From Paenibacillus sp. USDA918EY (GTDB lineage: Bacteria > Bacillota > Bacilli > Paenibacillales > Paenibacillaceae): 64,000 bases of DNA. Made by a program: the position numbers and the translations under genes. Positions 25,651 through 35,034 of this stretch are shown one piece after another. The DNA lies in contig NZ_WTWY01000010.1 in the NCBI RefSeq assembly GCF_009870825.1, positions 1 to 64,000 of the forward strand, in the 5' to 3' direction. Position 1 is the stretch's first letter. Each line of letters begins with the position of its first letter. The notes under the pieces were generated by a model. That model worked only from the letters and a program-made list of their open reading frames with translations. It did no database searches and was not told where the DNA came from.

Positions 25651-26412
25651 TTAACGCATAAACAATCCGCCGTTCACTTCGATCGTCTCCCCGGTCAAGT
25701 AATCCGACAACGGCGACGCCAGGTACAGCACCGCATTCGCCACGTCCTGCGGCGTGCCTTCCCGCCCAAGCGGGATTTTGGCGACGGTCGCCGCGCGGCC
25801 TTCGTCGGAGGTGAAGGTCGCATGGAAAGCCGTCTGCCCGATAAATCCCGGCGACACGCAGTTGACGTTGATGCGATGGCCGGCCAGTTCCTTGGCCAAC
25901 CCTTTCGAATAGGAAATGACCGCCGCTTTGCTCGCCGCATAAACCGATGCGCCGGGACCGCCGCCGTCATGCGCCGCGATGGACGTCATGTTGACGATTT
26001 TTCCGCCTCCCCTGCGGATCATGCCGGGAATGACCAGCTTGCTTAAAAACACGTAGGACTTAAAGTTCACGTCCATGACCCGGTTGTAATGCTCCTCCGT
26101 CATGTCGACGTTCGGCACGCGTTTCACCAAGTGGCCCGCGTTGTTCACCAAAATATCGACCGGGCCGCCAAACTCCGCCTGAACGGCTTCAACCATGGCC
26201 TCCAGCTGTCTTGTATCGGTCACGTCCGCCCCAAACGCGGCCGCTTTGCCGCCGGCTTCCGCAATGTCTGCGACCAACGCTTCCGCCTGCTCCCGGCCGC
26301 TGCGGTAATGTACGGCTACCGCGGCGCCGGCAGCGGCCAGCGTCGTTGCGATCCCGCGGCCGATCCCTGAGCTTGCCCCTGTCACAAGCGCGATTTTGCC
26401 ATGCAAATCCAC
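25651..26412 (-). CDS. SDR oxidoreductase (KduD/FabG-like)
   Basis: A short-chain dehydrogenase of about 253 residues: NAD(P) motif TGASSGIGRG, NNAG, catalytic Ser in NMTSIAAHDG, and YAASK. Its start is probably GTG 26412, three bases after the kinase stop; an upstream ATG at 26442 would overlap the kinase gene. Between a lyase gene and a YesM kinase, and near KdgF, the likely job is reduction or oxidation of the linear deoxy-keto-uronate (KduD-like step), but FabG-like paralogs have many substrates. Confidence 0.82.
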   Translation of the reverse strand: MDLHGKIALVTGASSGIGRGIATTLAAAGAAVAVHYRSGREQAEALVADIAEAGGKAAAFGADVTDTRQLEAMVEAVQAEFGGPVDILVNNAGHLVKRVPNVDMTEEHYNRVMDVNFKSYVFLSKLVIPGMIRRGGGKIVNMTSIAAHDGGGPGASVYAASKAAVISYSKGLAKELAGHRINVNCVSPGFIGQTAFHATFTSDEGRAATVAKIPLGREGTPQDVANAVLYLASPLSDYLTGETIEVNGGLFMR

Positions 26413-26414
26413 TG

Positions 26415-28262
26415 TTATCCCACCCTCTCTTCGTATATGCATGCCATGCTGCCGTCCAGCGGCAGCGACATCGTAATGGCCGTCCCTTGTCCGGGGACGC
26501 TGTCGATCGTCAGCCCGTAAGCTTCGCCGTACACCATTTGAATCCGGCGGTGCACGTTCATCAGGCCGAGACCGCCTTTATGATAGATCGAACCCGTATC
26601 GGATTCGGCCAGCCGGTTCAGCCGCAGCTTTTCCCGCACGGAACGCAGCCGTTCCGCCGTCATGCCCGCCCCGTTGTCCTCCACGACGACGTGGAAACGC
26701 TCTTCCTCTATAAACGCGCCGATCCGGATGCGGTGGTGATCCTGCACGCCATCCGGAAACGCATGCTGGAACATGTTCTCGATGAGCGGCTGCAGCGTGA
26801 GGCGCACCGTTTTGTGCAGCAGCAGCTCCGGCGGAATCGCCACGTCCAGCTCGAATTCGCGCTGCGTCCGGTACTTTAGGATCGTCATGTAGCTGAGCAC
26901 ATGCTTCAATTCGTTGACGACCGTAATTTCCGCCAAATTCGTCTGAAGCGCATACCGCAGCATGTGGGCCATCGCTTCGACGATCTCCATGATTTCTTCC
27001 GAATCCTGAACGACGGCGTAACATTTGATCGTCTCCAGCGTGTTGTACAGGAAATGCGGATTCATCTGCAGCTGCAAAGCCTGGAACTCCGCTTTGTGCT
27101 GCTCCAGCGCGATCCGCTGCAAATTCAGCTCCGTTTTGTTGGACCGGATTTCGGCTTCGTACACCCGCTCGATCATCTCGGATAACCGCGTCAGCATCAT
27201 GTTGTAGCTGCGGATCAAAAAGCCGAATTCGTCCTGGCGCCCGTCATCGTCGATCGTTTTCCATTCGCCTTTATCCATCATGCGCATGTTCCGCACCAGC
27301 TTCTTGAGCGGCTGCACGAGCGAATTGCCGAACCGGCCGGCGAACCACAACGCGATCATGAGCGTAAACGCGCCGGCGATCACCGTCGTGTACCGGATGC
27401 TCATGATCGGCTCGCGCAGCTCGGACACCGGCACGGAGATGACCATCCGCCAATCGGCCGCATGCAGCCGCTGCGACACGTACATTCGCCGCTCGCCGTT
27501 CGCCTTTGCCGTGAACGTGTCCCGGTCTCCCGCCAGCAGCTGACGTTTGATCTCCTCATTCATGTATTCATCCGCGGCAACCTGATCCGGTTGATCGACG
27601 AAATGGCCCTGTCCGTCCACGATGAAGGAATATCCCTTTTTCCCGAGATCCATCCGGCCCCACAGCTTCGATATTTCCTTCGTGTTCAGCTTCATCCCGA
27701 GAATGCCCCGGGGCTGGTGGGAGACGATCCCGCGCACGCGGCGGATGAACGTAATGTACTGGGCGTCCCCCGGGGCGACCGAAGCCGAATTGATCAGCGC
27801 CCCGAGCCCGTCCTTCGGGATTTGCCCTTCGATCAGCTCATAATACGCTTTATAATCCTTCACTTCGTCCTGAATGATGTCTTTCGTCGTAATCGCCTTG
27901 CCGTCCTGATTGATGACATAAATCAAGTCGATCTGCGGGTAGATGATAAACGCCTGATCGAACTTTTTTTGAATCCGCTCGGACAATTCGTAATACTGGA
28001 AGCTGTTGTCCGGGTCCATCTCCATGAACTGGAGCACGTCGCGATCGGACAAAATCGTTTTGCTCGCATTGTCAAAGGTCTGCAAATACAAATCCGTATG
28101 GTACGCCGCATGCGCGATCATTTGCGACAAATACCGCTCAAGCTGGCGATCCAGCAGCTTCGAGGATTGCACGTACGTAATGGCGCCGACCACCGACAAC
28201 GAAATGACGATAAGCACCGTAAAATAAAAGAAGATGCGGTGCGATATGCTTTTGCCGAACAT
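26415..28262 (-). CDS. YesM-like sensor histidine kinase
   Basis: A 615-residue membrane kinase. It has TM1 (about 10-30), an extracellular dCache-like sensor (35-285; a YpkfD-type SFIVDGQGHFVDQ segment near 210), TM2 (about 292-310), HAMP, the His_kinase block with His403 in QMNPHFLYNTLE, and HATPase (LQPLIENMFQHAF; EDNGAGM; GGLGLMN). The open frame continues upstream within the regulator gene, but ATG 28262 is the real start: its A overlaps the regulator's TGA, giving translational coupling. It probably senses the oligosaccharide imported by the LplABC-type system. Confidence 0.92.
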   Translation of the reverse strand: MFGKSISHRIFFYFTVLIVISLSVVGAITYVQSSKLLDRQLERYLSQMIAHAAYHTDLYLQTFDNASKTILSDRDVLQFMEMDPDNSFQYYELSERIQKKFDQAFIIYPQIDLIYVINQDGKAITTKDIIQDEVKDYKAYYELIEGQIPKDGLGALINSASVAPGDAQYITFIRRVRGIVSHQPRGILGMKLNTKEISKLWGRMDLGKKGYSFIVDGQGHFVDQPDQVAADEYMNEEIKRQLLAGDRDTFTAKANGERRMYVSQRLHAADWRMVISVPVSELREPIMSIRYTTVIAGAFTLMIALWFAGRFGNSLVQPLKKLVRNMRMMDKGEWKTIDDDGRQDEFGFLIRSYNMMLTRLSEMIERVYEAEIRSNKTELNLQRIALEQHKAEFQALQLQMNPHFLYNTLETIKCYAVVQDSEEIMEIVEAMAHMLRYALQTNLAEITVVNELKHVLSYMTILKYRTQREFELDVAIPPELLLHKTVRLTLQPLIENMFQHAFPDGVQDHHRIRIGAFIEEERFHVVVEDNGAGMTAERLRSVREKLRLNRLAESDTGSIYHKGGLGLMNVHRRIQMVYGEAYGLTIDSVPGQGTAITMSLPLDGSMACIYEERVG

Positions 28263-29305
28263 CAAGAAGAGATCCCCAGCTTCTGCCGGTATTCGGAGGG
28301 CGAGATGCCCTCGTATTTTTTGAAGGTTTTCGTGAAGTTGGAGTGGTCGGCGTATCCAACCGCGTAAGAAATGTCCGTGATCCGGTGCCGCTCCTCGCCG
28401 AGCATCCGCTTGGCGTATTCCATGCGCCGTTTCGTGCGGTATTGAACGAAGGTCTCGCCGGTCGTCTGCTTGAACATGACGCTGAAATAATTCGGATGCA
28501 GCCCGAGCAGGTCGGCCACCTCCTCCAGCGAAACCTCGCTGGCGAGGTTGCGTTCGATATACGCCTTGGCCTCTTCGATCGGGTCCTTCAGCTTGCCTTT
28601 CCTCCGCCGATGCAGGCTTTCCAGCGTCTGCCCGACGCTGTCCCCGAAGCGGCTCCAGGCATCCGCAAACGGCAGACCGCGCTCCAGATGCAGGCATTCG
28701 GCAAGCGGAATATGGACATCCCTTGCTTTCAGCTTTTTCATCAGCAGCGCATAAAACTCTTCGAGCATTTCGGTCTTCTCGGAATCATGCAGCCGATAGG
28801 CCGAAATCTCGTCCGCCCATGACTGCAGCAGCTCCTGCGCCTGCACGCGGTCCACGTAATAGATCGCCTGGTCGAAGCGTTCCAGCCATTCATCGATTTT
28901 GGCCACCGACAAATAGGCGGAGCGTCCGAGTTTGGACGCACGCTGCACGAGCCGCCCCAGCGTGTCATGCAGCTGCCTTTTGCCGATCGGTTTCAGCAGG
29001 TACTCCCTCACCCCGTAGCTCATGCAGGTCTGGGCATACGTAAAATCGTCGTACCCCGAAATGACGACCGTCTGCACGGGAACGTCCATTTCGGCGAGTT
29101 TTTCGCATAACGCCAGGCCGTCCATGACGGGCATGCGGATATCCGTGAATACGAAATCGGGGAGCTCTTCCCGGACCGCCTCCAGCGCTTCCGCTCCGTT
29201 GGCGGCCTCGCGAATGGACGAGACCGGAACCCCGGATTGCCGAATGAATACGGTCAGACCTTTCAATATCATGGGCTCGTCATCAACAATGAGAATGCGA
29301 TACAT
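28262..29305 (-). CDS. YesN-like response regulator (AraC-type output)
   Basis: A response regulator of 347 residues, shorter than the one at 3306. Receiver domain residues 1-118 have Asp55 in FVFTDIRMPV and Lys in YLLKPIGK. A short linker is followed by two AraC helix-turn-helix units (about 245-345; VADLLGLHPNYFSVMFKQ, ISYAVGYADHSNFTKTFKKYEGISPSEYR). AAAGGAG precedes the ATG. It sits between the binding-protein gene and its kinase and probably controls the whole minus-strand uronate locus. Confidence 0.92.
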   Translation of the reverse strand: MYRILIVDDEPMILKGLTVFIRQSGVPVSSIREAANGAEALEAVREELPDFVFTDIRMPVMDGLALCEKLAEMDVPVQTVVISGYDDFTYAQTCMSYGVREYLLKPIGKRQLHDTLGRLVQRASKLGRSAYLSVAKIDEWLERFDQAIYYVDRVQAQELLQSWADEISAYRLHDSEKTEMLEEFYALLMKKLKARDVHIPLAECLHLERGLPFADAWSRFGDSVGQTLESLHRRRKGKLKDPIEEAKAYIERNLASEVSLEEVADLLGLHPNYFSVMFKQTTGETFVQYRTKRRMEYAKRMLGEERHRITDISYAVGYADHSNFTKTFKKYEGISPSEYRQKLGISS

Positions 29306-29393
29306 TCGCTCGAACAGCTCCTTTCGATTTCGTTCATCCGGGATCCCGGAGTTTTGCTAAAATCCAGCGTCCGCAAGGCCGGCTCTCGCCGGT

Positions 29394-30971
29394 TTATTTT
29401 CGCGGCAGGAACACGCCTTCTTTTTTCTGGAACCGTTCGTTCGCTTCGGCCAGCACGTCCTTGCCGCCTTTCGATTTCCATTCCTCGATCACCTTCGACC
29501 AATTTTCGATCGGCTCCTGGCCGTACACCATTTTCACCATATGCGTGATGAGGACCGGCGGCGGCGTATCCGACAGCGGCGTAATGTCCGGGTTCTTTTT
29601 AAGCGCTTCCAATCTGGGCTCGAATTCCATGCCGTCGCGGCCTTCATTCGCGAGAATGTTATCGAACACGCTCATCAGGTTGCGCCCTTCTTCCGTCAGG
29701 CTGAGCGAACCTTTGTTATAAGTCGTATCCTGCACGAGCCACAAAAACGACTGGCGGTAACGTTCTTCGTCGACGGCCTGGGCATCGGTCGGCTGCTTGT
29801 AGTCGATTTTGTCGCCGTTCATCGTGTAGTTCTCGCCTTCGACCCCGAACGTGAAGAACTTCTCCGCTTCGTCGGACACCATCCAGTCGAGGAATTGAAC
29901 GACCTTCTCCGGATGTTTGTATTTGGCGTTGATGAAATAGGAGCGGTTGACGTCCCCGTACAAATAATATCCGCCTTTGCCGTCGGGTCCGACCGGAGAC
30001 GGAATGATTTCCAGCTTCGCGTTCGGCACCGACTCCTTCAGCTGGGTTTCCCACTGGATCAGCTCGTTGGCGTTCATCGACCAGATGCCGGCTTTGCCCG
30101 CCAGGATCGTGTTTTTGAACGTCGTCGGATTGATCGTCGCGAACTCTTTATTGATCAGCCCTTCATCGTACATCGTTTTATACGTGGAGAGCGCTTTCAT
30201 CATGTTTTCCGAATCGAAAAACTTCGGCTGCACCTCGCCGTTCGCTTCTTCAAACTGGCTTAAATACGGGAATACGTCGTACGCACCAAAGAATGTATCC
30301 GCATATTTGAAATCCTGCCTTCCCATGTACGGGTTCTCCACGCCGAGTTTTTTGAAGGCGCGCAGCACGTTCAAATACTCGTCGACCGTCTTCGGCACGG
30401 GCAGTCCCGTCTGATCCAGCAAGTCTTTGCGAATCCACGTCGCCCGGCGGGAAGGGTTGGACAGCCATTCCGGGATACCATAAATTTTACCTTGATAGGT
30501 CATGCGATTCCAAGCTTCCTTCGGAATTTTCTTGAGCAGGTTCTGTCCATACTGCTGCAGCAAATCGTCGAGCGGCATGAATACGCCGGCTTCCACGGAA
30601 CCCGCCATCTCTTTGCCCGTCACGCCGCCCTGGCCCTGCACCACGTCCGGAATGTCGTTCGTCGCGAACATTTGCGCCATTTTCTGCTCGTATTCCTTAT
30701 GCGGCACGAGACGGATATCCAAATCCGTTTTCGTCAGCTCTTCGAGCCGTTTCACCCATTTGTCCTGGTTGATATCTGGCGATTTCTCGACATGTCCGAA
30801 ATTGAGCGTCCGCAAGGAAATCGAAAACTTCGTGACCTCATCCGCTGCCGCCTGCTTCGTTTCTTCCTTGCTTTCCTCCTGCCCGCCGGACGCCTCCTGT
30901 TTTCCCGAGCATCCCGCCAGCAGCCCTGCAGCCATAACGCCCGCCAGCAACAAGCTTGCCCATTTTTTCAT
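29394..30971 (-). CDS. LplA/YtcQ-like ABC binding lipoprotein
   Basis: An extracellular solute-binding lipoprotein of 525 residues. The signal has lipobox LLAGC (about residue 20), then an acidic low-complexity linker (EESKEETKQAA), then the large family 1 fold typical of LplA/YtcQ proteins that pair with LplB/LplC permeases. ATG 30971 is used because GAGGGG precedes it. It probably binds oligosaccharides for import. The gene is separated from the permease genes by a hairpin at 31046-31086 that may set the relative expression level. Confidence 0.9.
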   Translation of the reverse strand: MKKWASLLLAGVMAAGLLAGCSGKQEASGGQEESKEETKQAAADEVTKFSISLRTLNFGHVEKSPDINQDKWVKRLEELTKTDLDIRLVPHKEYEQKMAQMFATNDIPDVVQGQGGVTGKEMAGSVEAGVFMPLDDLLQQYGQNLLKKIPKEAWNRMTYQGKIYGIPEWLSNPSRRATWIRKDLLDQTGLPVPKTVDEYLNVLRAFKKLGVENPYMGRQDFKYADTFFGAYDVFPYLSQFEEANGEVQPKFFDSENMMKALSTYKTMYDEGLINKEFATINPTTFKNTILAGKAGIWSMNANELIQWETQLKESVPNAKLEIIPSPVGPDGKGGYYLYGDVNRSYFINAKYKHPEKVVQFLDWMVSDEAEKFFTFGVEGENYTMNGDKIDYKQPTDAQAVDEERYRQSFLWLVQDTTYNKGSLSLTEEGRNLMSVFDNILANEGRDGMEFEPRLEALKKNPDITPLSDTPPPVLITHMVKMVYGQEPIENWSKVIEEWKSKGGKDVLAEANERFQKKEGVFLPRK

Positions 30972-31045
30972 GTTATCCCCTCTTCTCAAAAAAATGATGT
31001 TTGCAGGTCATGGATGATTTTCGCTAGCCAGATTGTATCGTTAAA

Positions 31046-31086
31046 GCCCCAGCGACCGTGAGGGAGCAACTTCATGTGCGCTGGGC
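31046..31086. terminator. Intergenic hairpin between permease and binding-protein genes
   Basis: GCCCAGCG and CGCTGGGGC pair over a 24-base loop inside the operon. The T tail is good on the plus strand and weak (TTT) on the minus strand, so for the operon it is more likely an attenuator or mRNA-stability element than a full stop. Confidence 0.45.
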
Positions 31087-31091
31087 ATTTT

Positions 31092-31973
31092 TTAAGATTT
31101 GACCGCTCCGAGCGTAAGCCCTTTCACGAAATGCCTTTGCAAAAACGGGTAAATTAAAATGATCGGCAGCGTCGCGATCATGATCGTCGCCATCTTGATG
31201 CCTTCCGGGGACGTAAACGCCAAATCGCTGAACTGCGAGGCGCCGGGGTCAATACTGATATCGTCCGTTTCGAACATTTTTTTCAGCTTGACCTGCAGCG
31301 GCCACCATTTCGGCTGATCGATGTAATACAGCGCGCTCATGTAGGCGTTCCAATGCCCTACCGCGTAAAAAATGCCGAGCGACGCCATCACCGGCTTGGA
31401 CAACGGCACGACCATGCTCGTCATGATTCTCAGCTCGCCGCATCCGTCGATGCGCGCGGAATCGATCACCTCGACCGGAAGCTGCTTGAAAAACGAATGC
31501 ATCACGAAAAAGTTGAACGCACTGATCGCTCCCGGCAGAATCAGCGCCCACGGCGTGTTCATCAGGTGCAGGTTTTTGATCAAAATGAAGTTCGGAATAA
31601 GCGGCGCGCTGAAAATCATCGTCACCAGCACCAGCAGCACGACGATCCGCCTGCCCACGTATTCCTGCCGCGATACCGGATAAGCCAGCGTCGCCGTGGC
31701 GACCAGATTGACCAGCGTGCCGGCCACCGTAATGAACGCCGAGACGGCAAAGGAGCGCCAAATGGACGCGTCGCTGAACACGTATTCGTAATTGATCAGC
31801 GTGAATTCGATCGGCCAAAAGGTGACCTTTCCCGACGTAATCGCCGCCGAGGAGCTGAAGGACTGCGCGATCACGTTCAGGAACGGCAGGAACATGACCA
31901 GCCCGAGAATCGTCAAAAACAAAATATTAAACGCGTTAAACGTTTTGTAGCCGCCGGACATTTTCCGGTTCAT
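31092..31973 (-). CDS. LplC/YtcP-like ABC permease
   Basis: A 293-residue CUT1-type permease with six membrane segments. LVMFLPFLNVIAQSFSS opens the first periplasmic loop, and the EAA-type loop is EVIDSARIDGCGELRIMTSMVVPLSKP. It ends KGLTLGAVKS, the usual LplC tail. It works with the LplB-like subunit encoded upstream and the binding protein downstream. AGGAGG-like GGAGGA precedes the start. Confidence 0.92.
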   Translation of the reverse strand: MNRKMSGGYKTFNAFNILFLTILGLVMFLPFLNVIAQSFSSSAAITSGKVTFWPIEFTLINYEYVFSDASIWRSFAVSAFITVAGTLVNLVATATLAYPVSRQEYVGRRIVVLLVLVTMIFSAPLIPNFILIKNLHLMNTPWALILPGAISAFNFFVMHSFFKQLPVEVIDSARIDGCGELRIMTSMVVPLSKPVMASLGIFYAVGHWNAYMSALYYIDQPKWWPLQVKLKKMFETDDISIDPGASQFSDLAFTSPEGIKMATIMIATLPIILIYPFLQRHFVKGLTLGAVKS

Positions 31974-32013
31974 GGGTCCTCCTCCTCTTTATCGGGATGT
32001 TGCGTTAAATCCT

Positions 32014-32982
32014 CTAATACAGGCTTTCGCCCGTCGTCTTTTTGCTGAAGAAGTTCCCCGCCATCACGAGCACCAGGCCGACCACGGACTTGAACAGCCC
32101 GACCGCCGTCGTGTAGCTGTACTGCTGGGACAGCAGGCCCGCCCGGTAAATGTACGTGTCCAAAATTTCTCCGTTTTCCGTGTTCAGCGCGTTGAGGAAC
32201 ACCCATACCCGTTCAAACCCGAAATCCAGGAACTTGCCGATATGCAGCAGGAACAAAATCATGATGGTCGGGAGCAGCGCCGGGAGCGTGATTTTCAGCG
32301 TCTGCTTCCAGCGGTTCGCCCCGTCGATTTCCGCCGCCTCGTACAGCTCCGGGTTGATCCCCGCCAAAGCCGCCAGGTACAAAATCGTGCCGTACCCCGT
32401 ATCGCGCCAAATGCCCGAGCCGACCAGCACGCTGCGGATGTAACGGTTATCGCCTAAAAAATAGAGCGGGTCGATGCCGAACAACCCGAGCAGCTGATTG
32501 AGAATGCCCGTGGCGGGCGACAAAATGGCGACGGACATGCCGGCGATGACGACCCAGGACAGGAAGTGGGGCATGTACACGACCGTTTGGACCACCCTTT
32601 TAAACATGACAAGCCGCAGTTCATTGAGCAAAATGGCCAAAATGATCGGCGCCGGAAACGCGATGACGAGGTCGTACAGCCCGATCAGCACCGTGTTTTT
32701 CAAAATCCGCAAAAAGTCGTAATGCTCGAACATCGTCTTGAAATGCGCAAAGCCTACCCACTCGCTGCCGGTAAACCCTTTAAAAATGTTGTAGTCCTGA
32801 AACGCGATGATCGAGCCGCCAAGCGGAATGTACTTGAAAATGAGAAAATACAAAATGCCGGGGAGCGAAATGATGTACAGCGCCTTATACTTCCACATCA
32901 GCCGGGCGATGCCGCCGCTCTTGACGCGTCTTCGCCCCATGCCCGGGGGCAGCGCTTCGGCCGCTTCGGGTTTCGTTGACAT
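32014..32982 (-). CDS. LplB/YteP-like ABC permease
   Basis: A 322-residue CUT1-type permease and the first gene of the minus-strand uronate locus. A cytosolic N-terminus is followed by six membrane segments, with the YIPLGGSIIAFQDYNIFKG signature of LplB proteins and an EAA loop (LYEAAEIDGANRWKQTLKITLP). AGAAGGAGG precedes the ATG. No ATPase gene is present, so it would use a shared MsmX-like ATPase encoded elsewhere. Confidence 0.92.
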   Translation of the reverse strand: MSTKPEAAEALPPGMGRRRVKSGGIARLMWKYKALYIISLPGILYFLIFKYIPLGGSIIAFQDYNIFKGFTGSEWVGFAHFKTMFEHYDFLRILKNTVLIGLYDLVIAFPAPIILAILLNELRLVMFKRVVQTVVYMPHFLSWVVIAGMSVAILSPATGILNQLLGLFGIDPLYFLGDNRYIRSVLVGSGIWRDTGYGTILYLAALAGINPELYEAAEIDGANRWKQTLKITLPALLPTIMILFLLHIGKFLDFGFERVWVFLNALNTENGEILDTYIYRAGLLSQQYSYTTAVGLFKSVVGLVLVMAGNFFSKKTTGESLY

Positions 32983-33194
32983 ATCGATCCTCCTTCTGCC
33001 GTATGGGAATAGGTTAGAGACTCAAAAGTTTTCGGATTTTGCCAAATCCTCTACTTTCATACTAACGGCGGAAGGCGGGATGCTCCATGGCTGGATTCTT
33101 TGTGGGCTGGTGATTTTTTAAGGTGGAAAAAAGGGATGGATCGGAAGGAGGCATTGCTTGGAGAATGAAACGGCCGGGTGCCGCTCGCGGGCAT

Positions 33195-33228
33195 AAAAAA
33201 GCCTCCTCTCCTGGGGTGGAGAAGAGGC
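33195..33228 (-). terminator. Terminator of the globin-coupled chemoreceptor gene
   Basis: GCCTCTTCTCC pairs with GGAGAGGAGGC and is followed on the minus strand by TTTTTTA. It lies about 60 bases after the stop at 33286. Confidence 0.8.
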
Positions 33229-33285
33229 GGTTGCATGTTCCTTATAGGGATTCGTTCAAAGCGCGAACTGCCTTGGAGAAAAATC

Positions 33286-35034
33286 TCAGGCTTGCTTGCG
33301 TTTGCGTCCAAACAGCTCCTGGCGAAGTTCGTCCAAATGCCCCAGCACCTCGCGCGATGCTTCTTCAATCGGCTTCAGCACGTTGCTGGATTGGGACGCC
33401 GCGGTTTTGCCGTCCATCATCCGGGAGGCTTCCTTCGCCAGCCGATGGATTCGCTCATGCGGTTCATCGAGCGCCTGAAAGGACGGCAGCTTGGCAAGGG
33501 TCTCATCGGTTCGGCGTTCATCGTACCACTTGCCCAAACGGCATGCATGATGGTCCCCCGCCGACTCGAGATCGAGCCGATGAAAACCGAGCAGGCTGTT
33601 GTATACCCACCAGCGCCACAGCAGATGGTCGGTTTTTACGGTGCGAAGCGTCTGCTCTTCGCTCAGGCGCGGAAACAAACCAAGGGTTTGCAGCCGCAGC
33701 CCGTTTACTTTTTTGCTCGCTTCGTAAATGTCTTTGCCTGTCGCCAGCGCATGCTCCTGAATCCGTTCCTGATGCTCCAGCATGACGGCCGTGCGGGCCG
33801 ATATGTCTTTCGTTGCCACGGCTTGCTCCTGTACGACCGCCGCGATGCCGGACGTGGATTCGCCGATCCCTTTGATCAGCTGCATCATGTGGTCCAGACT
33901 GCCGATCGCTTCCTGCGCGCGGTTTACGTGCCCGAAGATGTCCTGCTCCATCTCTTCGGTTTGGCGCCGGACATCGAACGTCGTTTGATCCATCCGGGCG
34001 ATGCTGCTTGTCACCTGCTCCACCGAGCCCTTCGTCTGTTCGGCCAGCTTCCGCACCTCGCTTGCGACGACGGCGAAACCTTTGCCGTCCTCCCCGGCTC
34101 TCGCCGCTTCAATGGATGCGTTTAAGGCCAGCAGATTCGTCTGCTCCGCCACCTCGCGGATGAGGCCGACAACCTGGGTCACGTTTTGCACCGTCTCATG
34201 CAGCTCTTCGAAACGGCTGCGGGTGTCCGCGAACCGTTCGATGATCGCCAAAAATCCGTTCAGCGCCGAAGCGATCACTTCCTGCCCCTGCCGCGCCTGT
34301 TCCTGCATCCCTTTGCTGCTCGCCGCCATGCGGGTGGCGTGTTCGGCCACCTCCTGAACGGATGCGGAAAGCTGCCGCGCGCCCGTACTGACATTGTTCG
34401 TCTCATCCAGCGATTGCGCGACCGAATCGAGGAGCGGTTTGATTTTGTCCATTTCGATCAACGTTTCGACGATTTGGCTGTTCGTTTCGATCACCTGGTA
34501 ATGATGCGCTTCATCGTACGCTTCCAGCACCAGCTGCGTGTCCAGCGTGATGATCCGGTTCAGCGACGTGATGATCGCCGCGGCTTTGTGCCGATTCGGA
34601 AATTCCTCTAATATGAGCGGAACAAGCTCTTCATAAATCCGCGTGAACGCTCCGATAAACCATTCCGGCGCAAGCTTGATGCGGCTGTGGATATGACCGA
34701 TCCGCATCCGAGATTCGAAATAGGACAAATCAAGCTCCACTCGCGGGATCGATTTCAAATAAGCGATAAACGTGCCGGTCAGGCGCTCCCTGTTGCTGTG
34801 CTGCCGGATGATCTCCCGCATCTCCGGAACCTGCGCCAAAATTTCGTAATGCCGATGGGTAATCCGCTCCGCGTGCGCATCCATCAGCGCGGTTAACCGG
34901 CGCACGTTCTCCAAATCGGTCTGATGAATTTGCAAAAACTCCAGCTTTTGCTTTAAATGCCCCTTCGCCTCAATGTCGGTCGAAGCCTGCAAAGATATGT
35001 CATCATCCCTCCGACTCTTCTTTTGAAAAAACAT
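33286..35034 (-). CDS. Globin-coupled chemoreceptor with C-terminal CZB domain
   Basis: A soluble HemAT-type aerotaxis transducer of 582 residues. A protoglobin sensor (about 25-180) has the likely proximal heme His in RIGHIHSRIKLAPEWFIGAF. An MCP signalling hairpin follows (about 200-430), with the conserved tip EVAEQTNLLALNASIEAARAGE (here written with positions about 292-313). A C-terminal chemoreceptor zinc-binding domain (about 470-540) has His in LLWRWWVYNSLLG and the CRLGKWY motif. There are no membrane segments. ATG 35034 is chosen because GGAGGGG precedes it. Oxygen sensing is known for HemAT; the CZB part adds possible zinc or redox input. Confidence 0.9.
   Translation of the reverse strand: MFFQKKSRRDDDISLQASTDIEAKGHLKQKLEFLQIHQTDLENVRRLTALMDAHAERITHRHYEILAQVPEMREIIRQHSNRERLTGTFIAYLKSIPRVELDLSYFESRMRIGHIHSRIKLAPEWFIGAFTRIYEELVPLILEEFPNRHKAAAIITSLNRIITLDTQLVLEAYDEAHHYQVIETNSQIVETLIEMDKIKPLLDSVAQSLDETNNVSTGARQLSASVQEVAEHATRMAASSKGMQEQARQGQEVIASALNGFLAIIERFADTRSRFEELHETVQNVTQVVGLIREVAEQTNLLALNASIEAARAGEDGKGFAVVASEVRKLAEQTKGSVEQVTSSIARMDQTTFDVRRQTEEMEQDIFGHVNRAQEAIGSLDHMMQLIKGIGESTSGIAAVVQEQAVATKDISARTAVMLEHQERIQEHALATGKDIYEASKKVNGLRLQTLGLFPRLSEEQTLRTVKTDHLLWRWWVYNSLLGFHRLDLESAGDHHACRLGKWYDERRTDETLAKLPSFQALDEPHERIHRLAKEASRMMDGKTAASQSSNVLKPIEEASREVLGHLDELRQELFGRKRKQA

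Noticed and set aside
27462..28367. A 301-codon plus-strand open frame
   Set aside because: It is antisense to the second YesM kinase and lacks recognisable motifs.
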